Assembly: GCA_017521245.1 (NCBI GenBank)
Contig: JAFXDI010000007.1
Location: 1 to 33,781, forward strand
Direction of reading: 5' to 3'
DNA: 33,781 bases
Source: Bacteroidales bacterium
GTDB taxonomy: Bacteria; Bacteroidota; Bacteroidia; Bacteroidales; G3-4614
The first letter of the stretch is position 1. Each line of letters starts with the position of its first letter. The notes below the pieces were generated by a model. The model worked only from the letters and a program-made list of their open reading frames with translations. It was not told the DNA's origin and made no database searches. Positions 27,001-33,781 of the stretch are shown piece after piece. The position numbers were made by a program, and so were the translations under genes.

Positions 27001-28216
27001 ATCGTTACAAGGGAAGGCGTTTGGTATTCCTGCTTCTCAACTTGGATTTAACGACCAAACCCCATTCTCAATAACATTCTGGATATATTTCAAAGAGTTT
27101 AATCATGAGGACGGCGGTACTCAACTATTGAATATACGTACCCCTGAAGATGGATGGCCTGCAAGTGATTGGGGTTATATGTGGAGTACTATTGCGAAGG
27201 AAGGAAGTATAACAGATTACGGAGATAGATTAAAAGAGGGTAATTTAAGTTTAAGTTGTCGAACAAATTCATCAGCAGGAGAAGTTCTTACCCCTCCAAG
27301 TTATGTTAAGTTAGAGCCACAAAAATGGTATCATATTGCGGTGGTTTTAGGATATAAAGCAAATAGAATAATTGAACTATATGTAAATGGAAAATTGATG
27401 GCTTCTGAAGATGTGTATTATGGCCTGTATTCATGGAGATCATCAAATGTAATTATGGTTGGTGGGCCTGCCTTTGCCAGAGCAGCAATAGACGGAACAA
27501 TTGATGACGTTCGCCTCTATAAAAAAGCAATTACTGCCGATGAAGTAAAAGCAGCAATGCAGCACCAAAACGATGTAACGGATGAAGCGCTTATCGGATA
27601 TTGGGATTTTGAAATTAATAAAATTGAAACTAATAAACTTTATAGCGTTGGATCAAATAAAAACCTTATAGCATGTATGTACGATGTGCAAATGATAACA
27701 GAGGGAACAAATGAATATATATCAAAACCATTCGTATTTACAGAGGGTTATTTAGGAGAAGAGTATGATCTATATGTAACAGCAACCCCTTCAGACAAAG
27801 AAAAAGGAACAACTGAAATCTCGGCAAACAAGGTAAATTCAGGTGAAGAGGTAACCCTTACAGCAACACCAGCCGAAGGATATGAGTTCCTGAATTGGAC
27901 AGTAGGAGGAGCAGAGGTTTCACATAAGAATCCATATACGGCAACCATTACCGAACATACCGACTATGTAGCCAACTTTAGCGAGGCATCAGGAGTTATT
28001 TCAACAGAGGAAGCACAAACAATAAAGGTTGCAGTAATTGATAGAGAAATAAAACTCTTTGGAACAACAGCAGGCGAAGAGATAACACTCTTTACAACGA
28101 GTGGAGTAGTAGTGGCAAGCGCAATAGCAGAAGATAGTGTAACCACAATCCCTACAAACGCAACAGGAGTTATAGTAGTAAAAGTAGGAGAGCGGGTTTT
28201 GAAAGTGGTAAAATAG
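24092..28216 (+). CDS. Secreted multidomain CotH kinase family protein
   Basis: ATG 24092 is chosen because it starts a clear signal peptide (MKRILLFALMSLMSLLSNQE); the product is 1374 residues. In order: two InlB/Flg_new-type B repeats (about 25-102 and 107-178), an F5/8 type C (discoidin-like) domain (181-331), two more B repeats (333-412, 415-488), a CotH domain (495-886) with IKGRGNSTWGMAKKPYRLKF and FGPLWDFDIAF, a fifth repeat (889-963), a LamG-like jelly-roll (966-1180) with IDDVRLYKKAITADEV, a sixth repeat (1223-1298), and a short C-terminal beta module (1315-1374, ending GVIVVKVGERVLKVVK) like a type IX secretion sorting domain. CotH proteins are atypical secreted kinases; the rest suggests surface adhesion or glycan binding. 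The substrate is unknown. Confidence 0.85.
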   Translation: MKRILLFALMSLMSLLSNQELFSQEVAPRTISVSENDPSLGNAFIGLIEINEVTNQTGAVTVRAQSYSNCRFVNWTLNGEVVSTETSYVDTTEGDKHYVANFEELPKYGISIISNNPAMGSVIEINRDLYEGEKITLLAFPNEGYEFVNWTVDGKVVSINPEYSITIQSEVEYVANFQVPLKKLELVSCQIKLPASSSSSGRVVDGTKIIDGLYHTNVYINQGVTSGSTVTVELAKESVIENIRLYFGSEGLPSEAKIQVSTDNKHWYDLKGTYIKKGEAKYHQHSSRYLITKNTLVPVVAKYVRILTTSASVYFGYSLDMWEFEVYEYPVDIAPRTITTAVNDASMGTAYVGTEGTTEVTSQTEPLVLVATPTDPSYKFVNWTVNGEVVSTDAHFYDVTEGDKEYIANFTRSKIFQVNASSANPKQGSVTATQTGRVYEDQEVLFTAKPGGGCKFVNWTVNGEVVSTSTSYEIAITEDVDLVANFTDNYKQLTTVPTIYINTENGFGVTSKEDYVNAYVTVRGAENEEDNITEVLTEIKGRGNSTWGMAKKPYRLKFDEKIKFLGNEAKEKNWVLLANYADKTLMRNALALETARNMMNFGFTPSVTFVDVVLNGENLGSYMLTDQVEVKPKRVPVTEQETTTTMSDAEITGGYLIEVDGFADSEISWFQTSQGMKVTIKYPKDDEINSDQYTYISNYTQSMENALFSTNFTDAELGWRKYIDEASMVDWYIACELFGNSDAWWSTYMYKERDDVFKFGPLWDFDIAFNNDDRLGDATTLMMRTNAHEPKTWISRWWQDAGFVSAVKARWEELRKAGVKEFMINYINNTEEYLQTSQQNNFNVWKILNTKVYRELEARGSYEAEVDFLRNYVTSRIAYLDEQFGLHELNFSVTAISTDETKGTATVSLTSVAEGDSVTITATPKDGYRFANWTLNGKLLSVQNPYTTLVTSNSNYIANFVKSDEMIYGASLQGKAFGIPASQLGFNDQTPFSITFWIYFKEFNHEDGGTQLLNIRTPEDGWPASDWGYMWSTIAKEGSITDYGDRLKEGNLSLSCRTNSSAGEVLTPPSYVKLEPQKWYHIAVVLGYKANRIIELYVNGKLMASEDVYYGLYSWRSSNVIMVGGPAFARAAIDGTIDDVRLYKKAITADEVKAAMQHQNDVTDEALIGYWDFEINKIETNKLYSVGSNKNLIACMYDVQMITEGTNEYISKPFVFTEGYLGEEYDLYVTATPSDKEKGTTEISANKVNSGEEVTLTATPAEGYEFLNWTVGGAEVSHKNPYTATITEHTDYVANFSEASGVISTEEAQTIKVAVIDREIKLFGTTAGEEITLFTTSGVVVASAIAEDSVTTIPTNATGVIVVKVGERVLKVVK
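25229..25495 (+). repeat. 39-bp perfect direct repeat within B repeats 3 and 4
   Basis: The same 39 bases occur at 25229-25267 and 25457-25495, 228 bp (76 codons) apart, encoding the core FVNWTVNGEVVST. Recombination between them would delete or duplicate one repeat in frame. Confidence 0.85.
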
Positions 28217-28237
28217 TTTTTTAATTTTACAACAAAT

Positions 28238-28269
28238 TTTGCAAGTTTAAAATAAAGTTATTATCTTTG
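28238..28269 (+). promoter_or_regulatory. Promoter of rplU-rpmA
   Basis: TTTG at 28238-28241, a 20-bp spacer, and TATCTTTG at 28262-28269 match the Bacteroidetes promoter. The expected start is near 28276. Confidence 0.75.
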
Positions 28270-28275
28270 CACCCG

Positions 28276-28357
28276 CTATTCCGCGACAGGTTTGGTAAGC
28301 AACCCCAACGAGTGGAGTTCACCTGCCGGAGGTACCAGTTAAAAAAATAATAACTAA
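28276..28357 (+). promoter_or_regulatory. Structured leader RNA of rplU (candidate ribosomal-protein leader)
   Basis: This 82-nt leader is much more GC-rich than other spacers. CAGGT (28287-28291) can pair with ACCTG (28321-28325), enclosing TTGG/CCAA and AAC/GTT stems. The same ACCT can pair instead with AGGT at 28330-28333. The GGAGG at 28328-28332 lies about 25 nt before the ATG, too far for a normal ribosome site. Confidence 0.5.
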
Positions 28358-28669
28358 ATGTACGCAATTGTAGAAATTCAAGGACAACAATTCCGTGCCG
28401 AAGCAGGCAAAAAATTGTATGTTCACCGCTTGAACGCAGACAAAGGTTCAGCAGTAGAATTTGAGAAAGTGTTGTTGATTGACAACGACGGAGAGGTAAA
28501 GATTGGCGCACCAGCTATTGAAGGCGCAAAAGTAGTTTGCGAGGTATTAGACCACCTAAAAGGCGAGCGCATAATCGTGTTCAAAAAGAAACGCAGAAAA
28601 GGATACCGTAAACGTAACGGTCATCGTCAATGTTTCTCACAAGTGTTAATTAAAGAAATTGTTGCCTAA
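28358..28669 (+). CDS. rplU: 50S ribosomal protein bL21
   Basis: 103 residues, normal size. It starts [20 protein letters not shown] and includes [20 protein letters not shown] and the C-terminal basic [19 protein letters not shown], which is diagnostic of L21. The protein binds 23S rRNA. It is followed by rpmA after 19 bp, the universal pairing. The leader upstream may provide feedback control. Confidence 0.97.
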   Translation: MYAIVEIQGQQFRAEAGKKLYVHRLNADKGSAVEFEKVLLIDNDGEVKIGAPAIEGAKVVCEVLDHLKGERIIVFKKKRRKGYRKRNGHRQCFSQVLIKEIVA

Positions 28670-28688
28670 CTATTAAAATTATAAGAAG

Positions 28689-28952
28689 ATGGCTCATAAG
28701 AAAGGTGTCGGTAGTTCAAAGAACGGTCGTGAATCAGAAAGCAAACGACTTGGAGTAAAAGTATTTGGTGGACAATTCGCCAAAGCAGGCAATATAATCG
28801 TACGTCAAAGAGGAACAGTTCATCACGCAGGTGAGAACGTAGGAATGGGAAAAGATCACACTCTTTTCGCTCTAATTGACGGACAAGTAACTTTTGTACG
28901 TAAAAAAGAGAATCGCTCATACGTATCAGTTCTTCCAGTAGAGAAAAACTAA
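28689..28952 (+). CDS. rpmA: 50S ribosomal protein bL27
   Basis: 87 residues: [20 protein letters not shown], then [20 protein letters not shown] and [20 protein letters not shown]. These are the invariant L27 blocks. The N terminus begins directly with the mature AHKKG sequence, without the cleaved leader seen in Firmicutes. A hairpin terminator lies 31 bp after the stop. Confidence 0.97.
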   Translation: MAHKKGVGSSKNGRESESKRLGVKVFGGQFAKAGNIIVRQRGTVHHAGENVGMGKDHTLFALIDGQVTFVRKKENRSYVSVLPVEKN

Positions 28953-28983
28953 TAAGTTACTTAAGTAACGATAATTAACTCAT

Positions 28984-29018
28984 AAAGCAACTGCTCAAGT
29001 TTTGAACAGTTGCTTTTT
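28984..29018 (+). terminator. Intrinsic terminator after rpmA
   Basis: AAAGCAACTG (28984-28993) pairs with CAGTTGCTTT (29007-29016), the inner TCAA/TTGA extends the stem, and six T complete the run. Confidence 0.85.
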
Positions 29019-29040
29019 TATTCAAAAAACTTTACCTTTG
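29010..29040 (+). promoter_or_regulatory. Promoter upstream of the small membrane gene
   Basis: TTG at 29010-29012, a 20-bp spacer, and TACCTTTG at 29033-29040. The -33 element lies inside the descending arm of the rpmA terminator. Confidence 0.55.
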
Positions 29041-29088
29041 TAAAAGGAGAAAAAATAAGAATAGATAAAATCTTTTCTTAATAGTAGA

Positions 29089-29340
29089 ATGGAGTTTTAT
29101 TTTTTTATTGATAAGCTTATTGAAAGATATATTAATGATTCTTTTTTCGATAGTAGCATGTGTTGCTGTAATAGTTTTATCAATATGGGTTATTAAATCT
29201 ATTATTAATAGTGCAGCAACAATCCTACTTGGCAAGGGATAATTTTTAGTGCGATGATCGGATTGCTCCCATTATCCTTGTTTTTTGTTGGATGGGAGAA
29301 GAACGTTCTAATGAATAAGAGTAAGAGCTTAAAAAACTAA
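29089..29340 (+). pseudogene. Small two-helix membrane protein gene, apparently frameshifted
   Basis: No single long frame exists in the 447-bp gap between rpmA and the phosphatase gene, but two overlapping frames look coding. One (ATG 29135 to stop 29242, open back to TTG 29108) encodes MILFSIVACVAVIVLSIWVI, a membrane helix. The other, one base out of register, reads TWQGIIFSAMIGLLPLSLFF as a second helix and stops at 29340. Joining them near 29205-29225 would give an ordinary small two-helix protein. A 35-codon frame from ATG 29089 also exists. A promoter precedes it. Real decay, programmed shift and a sequencing error are all possible. Confidence 0.4.
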
Positions 29341-29399
29341 AGAGTCTAAATAAGCTTGCATGATAATCAGAAGTAAAATATCATAAACCCAAAACCAAA

Positions 29400-29897
29400 A
29401 TGAATAGTACAACCCCAATAAATAAAAAATCGTTATTGTTTGTATGTTTAGGTAATATATGTCGCTCTCCTGCGGCAGATGCAATAATGCACAAAATAGT
29501 AAAAGATGCGGGAGAGGAGGATTATTTCTTAATTGATTCGGCTGGAACATACGGAGGCCATGCAGGCTCGTTGCCTGATCCTCGAATGAGAGCGCATGGA
29601 GCAAGACGTGGGTATGTTTTTGACCACCATTCACGTAGAGTAACAGCAGATGACTTTGATCGCTTTGACTATATATTTGCTATGGATGATGCAAACTATG
29701 ATGACTTACGCCGTTTAGCACCCACCATTGATGGGCGTGACAAGGTGTTGCGTATTGCCGATTTCTTTGAACATTACCAGATGGATTGCGTTCCAGATCC
29801 CTATTATGGTGGAGCGGATGGATTTGAGAATGTTCTCAACCTGCTTGAGGATGCTTGCGAGGCAATATATAAAAAGATAAAAGGTGGAGAGTTGTAA
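29400..29897 (+). CDS. Low-molecular-weight protein-tyrosine phosphatase
   Basis: 165 residues. The phosphate loop is C16-LGNIC-R22-S (CX5R), followed by DSAGTYGGHAGSLPDPRMRA, and the general acid is D133 in VPDPYYGG. DRFDYIFAMDDANYDDLRRL matches the family's central block. LMW-PTPs are cytoplasmic and act on phosphotyrosine, often opposing capsule-related kinases, or on small arsenate/phosphate compounds. No capsule gene is adjacent, so the substrate cannot be inferred. The next gene has its own promoter. Confidence 0.92.
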   Translation: MNSTTPINKKSLLFVCLGNICRSPAADAIMHKIVKDAGEEDYFLIDSAGTYGGHAGSLPDPRMRAHGARRGYVFDHHSRRVTADDFDRFDYIFAMDDANYDDLRRLAPTIDGRDKVLRIADFFEHYQMDCVPDPYYGGADGFENVLNLLEDACEAIYKKIKGGEL

Positions 29898-29937
29898 TTG
29901 ATAAACAAAAAGATTCTTTAATATTGCAATTTCTTGT

Positions 29938-29968
29938 TTTGAACTGCCCCTAAAAATTATTAACTTTG
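29938..29968 (+). promoter_or_regulatory. Promoter of the DUF4919 gene
   Basis: TTTG at 29938-29941, a 19-bp spacer, and TAACTTTG at 29961-29968. The leader is about 13 nt to the start codon. Confidence 0.7.
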
Positions 29969-29987
29969 GCACAAAATAGCCAAGTAG

Positions 29988-30668
29988 ATGAAACACCTAT
30001 ATATATTAATAATGTTGCTTCTTCCTTTTGCGATGTTTGCTCAAGAGGATGGAGATACATATACAGTTCCTGATTTTGCGGAGATAGAGCAAGATGTAAA
30101 TAATCCCTCATCGCACTACTACTATCCAAAACTTTTTACTCGATTTTGTGACGGAGATACCACATTAACCCCCACCGAGTGGGAGAGGCTGTATTATGGC
30201 TACTCATATCAAGAGGATTACGATCCCTATCGCGATGTAAAATACAACAGAGAGAAGGCAACAGACTTGTATCGTAAAAGTAATCACACACCAGAGGAGT
30301 TGGATAAGATAATACATAACGCAATGACCGTACTGTCGGATTACCCCTTTGAATTACGTCAAATGAAATTGTTGTCGTATGCCTATACTCAAAAGGGAGA
30401 GCGTGAGAATGCTGCAATATGGGAACATAAGTTGCGACAACTATTAGGAGTGATAATATCATCGGGCGATGGACTCTCTCCTGAGTCGGCATGGTATGTA
30501 ATATCATCAATTCATCCTTACGATGTAATATACTGTTTTGGCCTTACCCCTCGTGACTACACCTTTGTTGAACCTATGTACGATTTCATAGAGGTTGAAA
30601 ACGGAATAACTGAAGGATACTATTTTAATGTCAGTAGAATAATAGTAGAGCATTTCAGAAAACAATAA
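29988..30668 (+). CDS. DUF4919 family secreted protein
   Basis: 226 residues with a signal peptide (MKHLYILIMLLLPFAMFAQE, cleavage near AQ). The body has SHYYYPKLFTRFCDGDTTLT, LYYGYSYQEDYDPYR, a helical middle part and SSGDGLSPESAWYVISSIHP, which fit the DUF4919 family of Bacteroidetes. The middle helices (EELDKIIHNAMTVLSDYPFE, MKLLSYAYTQKGERENAAIW) look TPR-like. Periplasmic or outer-membrane-associated location is likely. No function is established, and the neighbours give no hint. Confidence 0.75.
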   Translation: MKHLYILIMLLLPFAMFAQEDGDTYTVPDFAEIEQDVNNPSSHYYYPKLFTRFCDGDTTLTPTEWERLYYGYSYQEDYDPYRDVKYNREKATDLYRKSNHTPEELDKIIHNAMTVLSDYPFELRQMKLLSYAYTQKGERENAAIWEHKLRQLLGVIISSGDGLSPESAWYVISSIHPYDVIYCFGLTPRDYTFVEPMYDFIEVENGITEGYYFNVSRIIVEHFRKQ

Positions 30669-30702
30669 TTTGCTCAAAAATCAATCTTTTTTGCTCAATA
30701 AA

Positions 30703-30733
30703 TATGAATATTGTAATAAAATTTATACTTTTG
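30703..30733 (+). promoter_or_regulatory. Candidate promoter of lysS-gpsA
   Basis: TACTTTTG at 30726-30733 is a full -7 match; only TATG at 30703-30706 stands at the -33 position (19-bp spacer). The remaining leader is about 60 nt and contains GTTCGAAC. Confidence 0.5.
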
Positions 30734-30802
30734 GGGTAAAATTGGTTTAGTCCGACTTTGTTCGAACTCAAAAACCTTGTAAAAACGAAATAAAATACAA
30801 AA

Positions 30803-32341
30803 ATGGATATATCAGAATTAAGTGAGCAGGAGATAGTTCGACGCAATTCGCTCGAGCAAATTAAAGCAATGGGAATAGAACCCTATCCCGCAGCAGAATA
30901 TAAAGTTGATGGATACGCAACAGAGATAAAAGAGAACTTCTCAGATGATGCTCCTGTAAGACAAGTGTCGGTAGCAGGACGTATTATGAGTCGCCGTATA
31001 ATGGGAAAAGCATCGTTCATGGAGTTGAAAGACTCAACAGGCAGAATACAAGTATATGTATCACGCGATGAAATATGCCCCGATGAAAACAAAGATCTTT
31101 ATAACATACTATTCAAGAAATTATTAGATATAGGCGACTTTATCGGAATAACAGGATACGTGTTCCGTACACAAATGGGAGAGATAACAATACATGCACA
31201 ATCGTTAACATTGTTGTCAAAATCGTTGCGTCCATTACCAATAGTAAAAATGAAAGATGGTGTTGCGTACGATGCCTTTGATGATCCCGAGCAACGTTTC
31301 CGTCAACGCTATGTCGATTTAGTAGTAAACGAAGGAGTAAAAGATATATTCGTAAAACGTAATAAAGTATATACCTCAATGCGTGAGTACTTCAACGCAC
31401 AAGGATATATGGAGGTTGAAACTCCGGTATTACAATCAATACCCGGAGGAGCAGCCGCACGTCCCTTTATCACTCACCACAATGCATTAGATATACCTTT
31501 GTATCTGCGTATAGCAAACGAGTTGTATCTAAAACGCTTGATAGTGGGAGGTTTTGAGGGAGTGTATGAGTTCTCAAAGAACTTCCGCAACGAAGGAATG
31601 GACCGTACACACAACCCAGAGTTTACATGTATGGAGATATATGTCTCATACAAAGACTATAACTGGATGATGGAGTTTACCGAGAAGATGCTTGAAAAAA
31701 TAGCACTCGATGTAAACGGAACAACCGATGTAAAAGTAGGAGACAACATAATAAGTTTCAAAGCACCATTCAAACGAGTAACCATGACTGAGGCAATAAA
31801 AGAGTTTACAGGAGTGGATATAACAGGAATGGATGAAGACGCATTACGTGAAGTGTGTAAACAACTACACATTGAAACAGATGCCTCTATGGGAAAAGGA
31901 AAACTTATTGATGAGATATTCGGTGAGAAATGCGAAGGTAACTACATACAACCAACCTTCATAACCGACTATCCAATAGAGATGTCGCCTCTAACAAAAC
32001 GTCACCGCAGCAATCCTGAGTTAACCGAACGCTTTGAGTTGATGGTAAACGGAAAAGAGTTGTGTAACGCATACTCTGAGTTGAACGATCCTATTGATCA
32101 ACGCTATCGTTTTGAGGAGCAGTTGCGATTATCAGAAAAAGGTGATGATGAGGCAATGTTTATCGATGCCGACTTCTTACGTGCTCTTGAATACGGAATG
32201 CCTCCCACATCAGGAATGGGAATAGGAATGGACCGTTTGGTAATGCTGATGACAGGACAAACCACAATACAAGAGGTGTTGTTCTTCCCTCAAATGCGTC
32301 CCGAGAAGAGAGTAAAGAAAGAAGAGACAGCAGAAGAGTAA
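30803..32341 (+). CDS. lysS: Lysyl-tRNA synthetase, class II
   Basis: 512 residues. The N-terminal OB-fold ([30 protein letters not shown]) binds the tRNA anticodon. The catalytic core has motif 1 around [20 protein letters not shown], motif 2 [15 protein letters not shown], and motif 3 [35 protein letters not shown] is the lysine-binding block. It charges tRNA-Lys in the cytoplasm. gpsA follows after 19 bp, a linkage seen in Bacteroides-like genomes. Confidence 0.97.
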   Translation: MDISELSEQEIVRRNSLEQIKAMGIEPYPAAEYKVDGYATEIKENFSDDAPVRQVSVAGRIMSRRIMGKASFMELKDSTGRIQVYVSRDEICPDENKDLYNILFKKLLDIGDFIGITGYVFRTQMGEITIHAQSLTLLSKSLRPLPIVKMKDGVAYDAFDDPEQRFRQRYVDLVVNEGVKDIFVKRNKVYTSMREYFNAQGYMEVETPVLQSIPGGAAARPFITHHNALDIPLYLRIANELYLKRLIVGGFEGVYEFSKNFRNEGMDRTHNPEFTCMEIYVSYKDYNWMMEFTEKMLEKIALDVNGTTDVKVGDNIISFKAPFKRVTMTEAIKEFTGVDITGMDEDALREVCKQLHIETDASMGKGKLIDEIFGEKCEGNYIQPTFITDYPIEMSPLTKRHRSNPELTERFELMVNGKELCNAYSELNDPIDQRYRFEEQLRLSEKGDDEAMFIDADFLRALEYGMPPTSGMGIGMDRLVMLMTGQTTIQEVLFFPQMRPEKRVKKEETAEE

Positions 32342-32360
32342 ATAACAAAACAGTAATATA

Positions 32361-33356
32361 ATGGAGTTACCAGGCAAAGTAGCCATAATCGGAGGCGGAA
32401 CGTGGGCAACAGCAATCGCAAAATTGGTGCTGACAAACGTTGAAGAGATAAATTGGTATATGCGACGCAAAGATCGTATAGCCGACTTCAAACGTTTGGG
32501 ACGTAATCCGGTTTATCTGTCGAGTGTAAAATTCGACATAAACCGAATAAACTTTACCAGCAACCTAAACGAGGTAATAAAAAAATCAGACACACTGATA
32601 TTTGTAACCCCGTCGCCCTTTATAAAAACACACCTCAAAAAGTTGAGGACATCACTTAATGGTAAGTTTATAGTATCGGCCATTAAAGGAATAGTTCCCG
32701 ATGAAAATATGATAGTAACCGACTATCTAAAAGAGGTATATAAAGTAGAAGAGGAGAACCTTGCCGTAGTAGCAGGTCCATGCCATGCTGAGGAGGTAGC
32801 ATTAGAAAGATTGTCGTATCTGACAGTAGGTTGTTCAAACTTGGAAAAAGCAGGTGCAATAGCAAAACTCCTAAGCAATCGTTTCTTGATAGCAAAAACC
32901 TCAACCGACGTTGTGGGAATAGAATATGCCGCAGTGCTTAAAAATGTATATGCCGTAGCCGCAGGAATCTGTCATGGGCTAAAACTTGGAGATAACTTTA
33001 AGGCAGTGTTAATGTCGAGTGCGATACGTGAAGTCAAACGTTTTATTGATGCAGTAAAACCTATGTCTGAACGAGAAATCTGCAAATCGGTATATTTGGG
33101 AGACCTTCTGGTAACAGGATATTCGCATTTCAGTCGAAACCATACCTTTGGAACAATGATAGGAAAAGGCTATTCGGTAAAGACGGCACAAATAGAGATG
33201 GAGATGATAGCCGAAGGATATTACGGAACAAAATGTATGCACGAAATAAACGAACGCTACAACGTAAATATGCCAATCCTTGAAGCCGTATATAATATTT
33301 TATATAATAGATTGCCTGTCTATTCGGTAATAAACCAACTAACACAAGAGATATAA
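32361..33356 (+). CDS. gpsA: NAD(P)H-dependent glycerol-3-phosphate dehydrogenase
   Basis: 331 residues. The Rossmann motif is AIIGGGTWATAIAKLV, VAGPCHAEEVA is the conserved GPxxAxE block, and GIEYAAVLKNVYAVAAGICH carries the catalytic Lys. The C-terminal domain ends MPILEAVYNILY. The enzyme reduces dihydroxyacetone phosphate to sn-glycerol 3-phosphate for phospholipid synthesis. The dinucleotide motif reads GGGTWATA rather than the usual GAGSWGTA, a conservative change. Probably co-transcribed with lysS. Confidence 0.95.
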   Translation: MELPGKVAIIGGGTWATAIAKLVLTNVEEINWYMRRKDRIADFKRLGRNPVYLSSVKFDINRINFTSNLNEVIKKSDTLIFVTPSPFIKTHLKKLRTSLNGKFIVSAIKGIVPDENMIVTDYLKEVYKVEEENLAVVAGPCHAEEVALERLSYLTVGCSNLEKAGAIAKLLSNRFLIAKTSTDVVGIEYAAVLKNVYAVAAGICHGLKLGDNFKAVLMSSAIREVKRFIDAVKPMSEREICKSVYLGDLLVTGYSHFSRNHTFGTMIGKGYSVKTAQIEMEMIAEGYYGTKCMHEINERYNVNMPILEAVYNILYNRLPVYSVINQLTQEI

Positions 33357-33377
33357 AACTCTAAGAAATAAAAATTG

Positions 33378-33421
33378 AATAGGGAGGGCGTCAAAGATAA
33401 GAAAAAGATGCTCTCCCTATT
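33378..33421 (+). terminator. Terminator-like hairpin after gpsA
   Basis: AATAGGGAG (33378-33386) pairs with CTCCCTATT (33413-33421), with further G:C/G:U pairing inward and a large A-rich loop. It separates lysS-gpsA from the rRNA promoter region. Confidence 0.6.
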
Positions 33422-33557
33422 TACTGAACAAAACAGCATAAAAAAAGTTCAAAAAAAACAAAAATAAAAAACGTACTTTAATGCATTGAAAAACAATAGA
33501 ATAAGTAAAGATTAAAAAAACAAGCGTAAATTTTTTTGAAAAATTCTTACTAAAAAA
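33422..33557 (+). promoter_or_regulatory. A/T-rich upstream region of the rRNA operon
   Basis: 136 bp rich in A- and T-tracts, with no gene, immediately upstream of a consensus promoter. This would fit an UP-element-like activator region for rRNA transcription; the role is inferred from position and composition. Confidence 0.45.
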
Positions 33558-33589
33558 TTTGGTAGATTAAAAAATGTGCTGTACTTTTG
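33558..33589 (+). promoter_or_regulatory. Promoter of the rRNA operon
   Basis: TTTG at 33558-33561, exactly 20 bp, then TACTTTTG at 33582-33589: a full match to the Bacteroidetes promoter. The expected start near 33596 leaves a leader of about 170 nt before 16S. Confidence 0.8.
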
Positions 33590-33765
33590 TATCCGCTTTC
33601 GGAATAAAACCGAGGGCAACAAAAAAAAGAGATCATTGAATATTTGAAAAAGACAAAGTAGTACGAGACGAGTAAAAAACGTCAACGTCAATAACTTTTA
33701 GACGAGTTTAAATTGAGCATCGGATCAGGTTATTTACAGTAAAAAATAAATAACAAAACATAATT
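33590..33765 (+). other. rRNA operon leader
   Basis: No coding potential. It contains GATCATTGAATATTTGAAAA followed by AGAC, a stretch typical of Bacteroides-type rRNA leaders, and sequences that would take part in 16S precursor processing and antitermination. Confidence 0.6.
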
Positions 33766-33781
33766 ACAACGAAGAGTTTGA
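33766..33781 (+). rRNA. rrs: 16S ribosomal RNA, first bases (3' partial)
   Basis: The window ends ACAACGAAGAGTTTGA. GAAGAGTTTGA is the near-universal 5' end of bacterial 16S rRNA, the site where primer 27F binds. The mature 5' end is set near 33766 by analogy with E. coli. The rest lies beyond the window. Confidence 0.85.

Noticed and set aside
30769..30776. GTTCGAAC in the lysS leader as a tRNA T-loop or T-box element
   Set aside because: No surrounding tRNA cloverleaf or T-box structure; an isolated 8-base palindrome.

Overview
The window looks like a chromosomal segment from a low-GC member of the Bacteroidales. Support comes from repeated matches to the Bacteroidetes housekeeping promoter (TTTG or TTG, 19-22 bp, then TAnnTTTG), an absence of clear Shine-Dalgarno sites, gene blocks familiar from this order (pdxJ divergent from nadK with an ExbB/ExbD/TonB set; rimP-nusA-infB-cvpA next to sufBCDS; rplU-rpmA; lysS-gpsA), and lineage-typical families (DUF4919, DUF5675, a DUF5040-like SGNH hydrolase).

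Layout. 1-3131: the 3' end of a phage late region, with a tail-fibre-like SGNH hydrolase cut by the window edge, a small membrane/coiled-coil protein, a DUF5675 protein, and a lipoprotein with a second C-terminal membrane segment (u-spanin architecture). It ends at a perfect palindrome. 3201-5901 (minus): tonB, exbD, exbB and pdxJ. Their divergent partner is nadK, and the two units appear to share an overlapping mirror-image promoter. 6029-7611: nadK and a YgjP-type metalloprotein. 7826-13058: the rimP-nusA-infB-cvpA operon, with a GC-rich hairpin plus T-run directly after the predicted transcription start. 13163-18055: sufB, sufC, sufD, sufS (Fe-S cluster assembly), closed by a strong terminator. 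18311-19099 (minus): an outer-membrane beta-barrel protein. 19203-23816: two more phage structural genes, a tail hub/stabilisation-like protein (minus) and a portal-like protein (plus), with no other phage genes beside them. 24092-28216: a very large secreted CotH-family protein whose promoter lies just downstream of a C10 tract. 28358-28952: rplU-rpmA behind a structured leader. 29089-29340: an apparently frameshifted small membrane gene. 29400-30668: a low-molecular-weight phosphatase and a DUF4919 protein. 30803-33356: lysS-gpsA. 33558-33781: an rRNA operon promoter and leader, with the window ending in the first bases of 16S rRNA.

Most of the segment is housekeeping: translation, Fe-S assembly, NADP and PLP supply, energy transduction to the outer membrane. 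The striking exception is intact phage genes of two functional classes (host binding/lysis, and portal/hub) at two sites about 16 kb apart, separated only by core genes, with no integrase, terminase or capsid gene visible. That could be one prophage end plus a remnant, a prophage split by rearrangement, or a dispersed domesticated particle system. The sequence alone does not decide between them.
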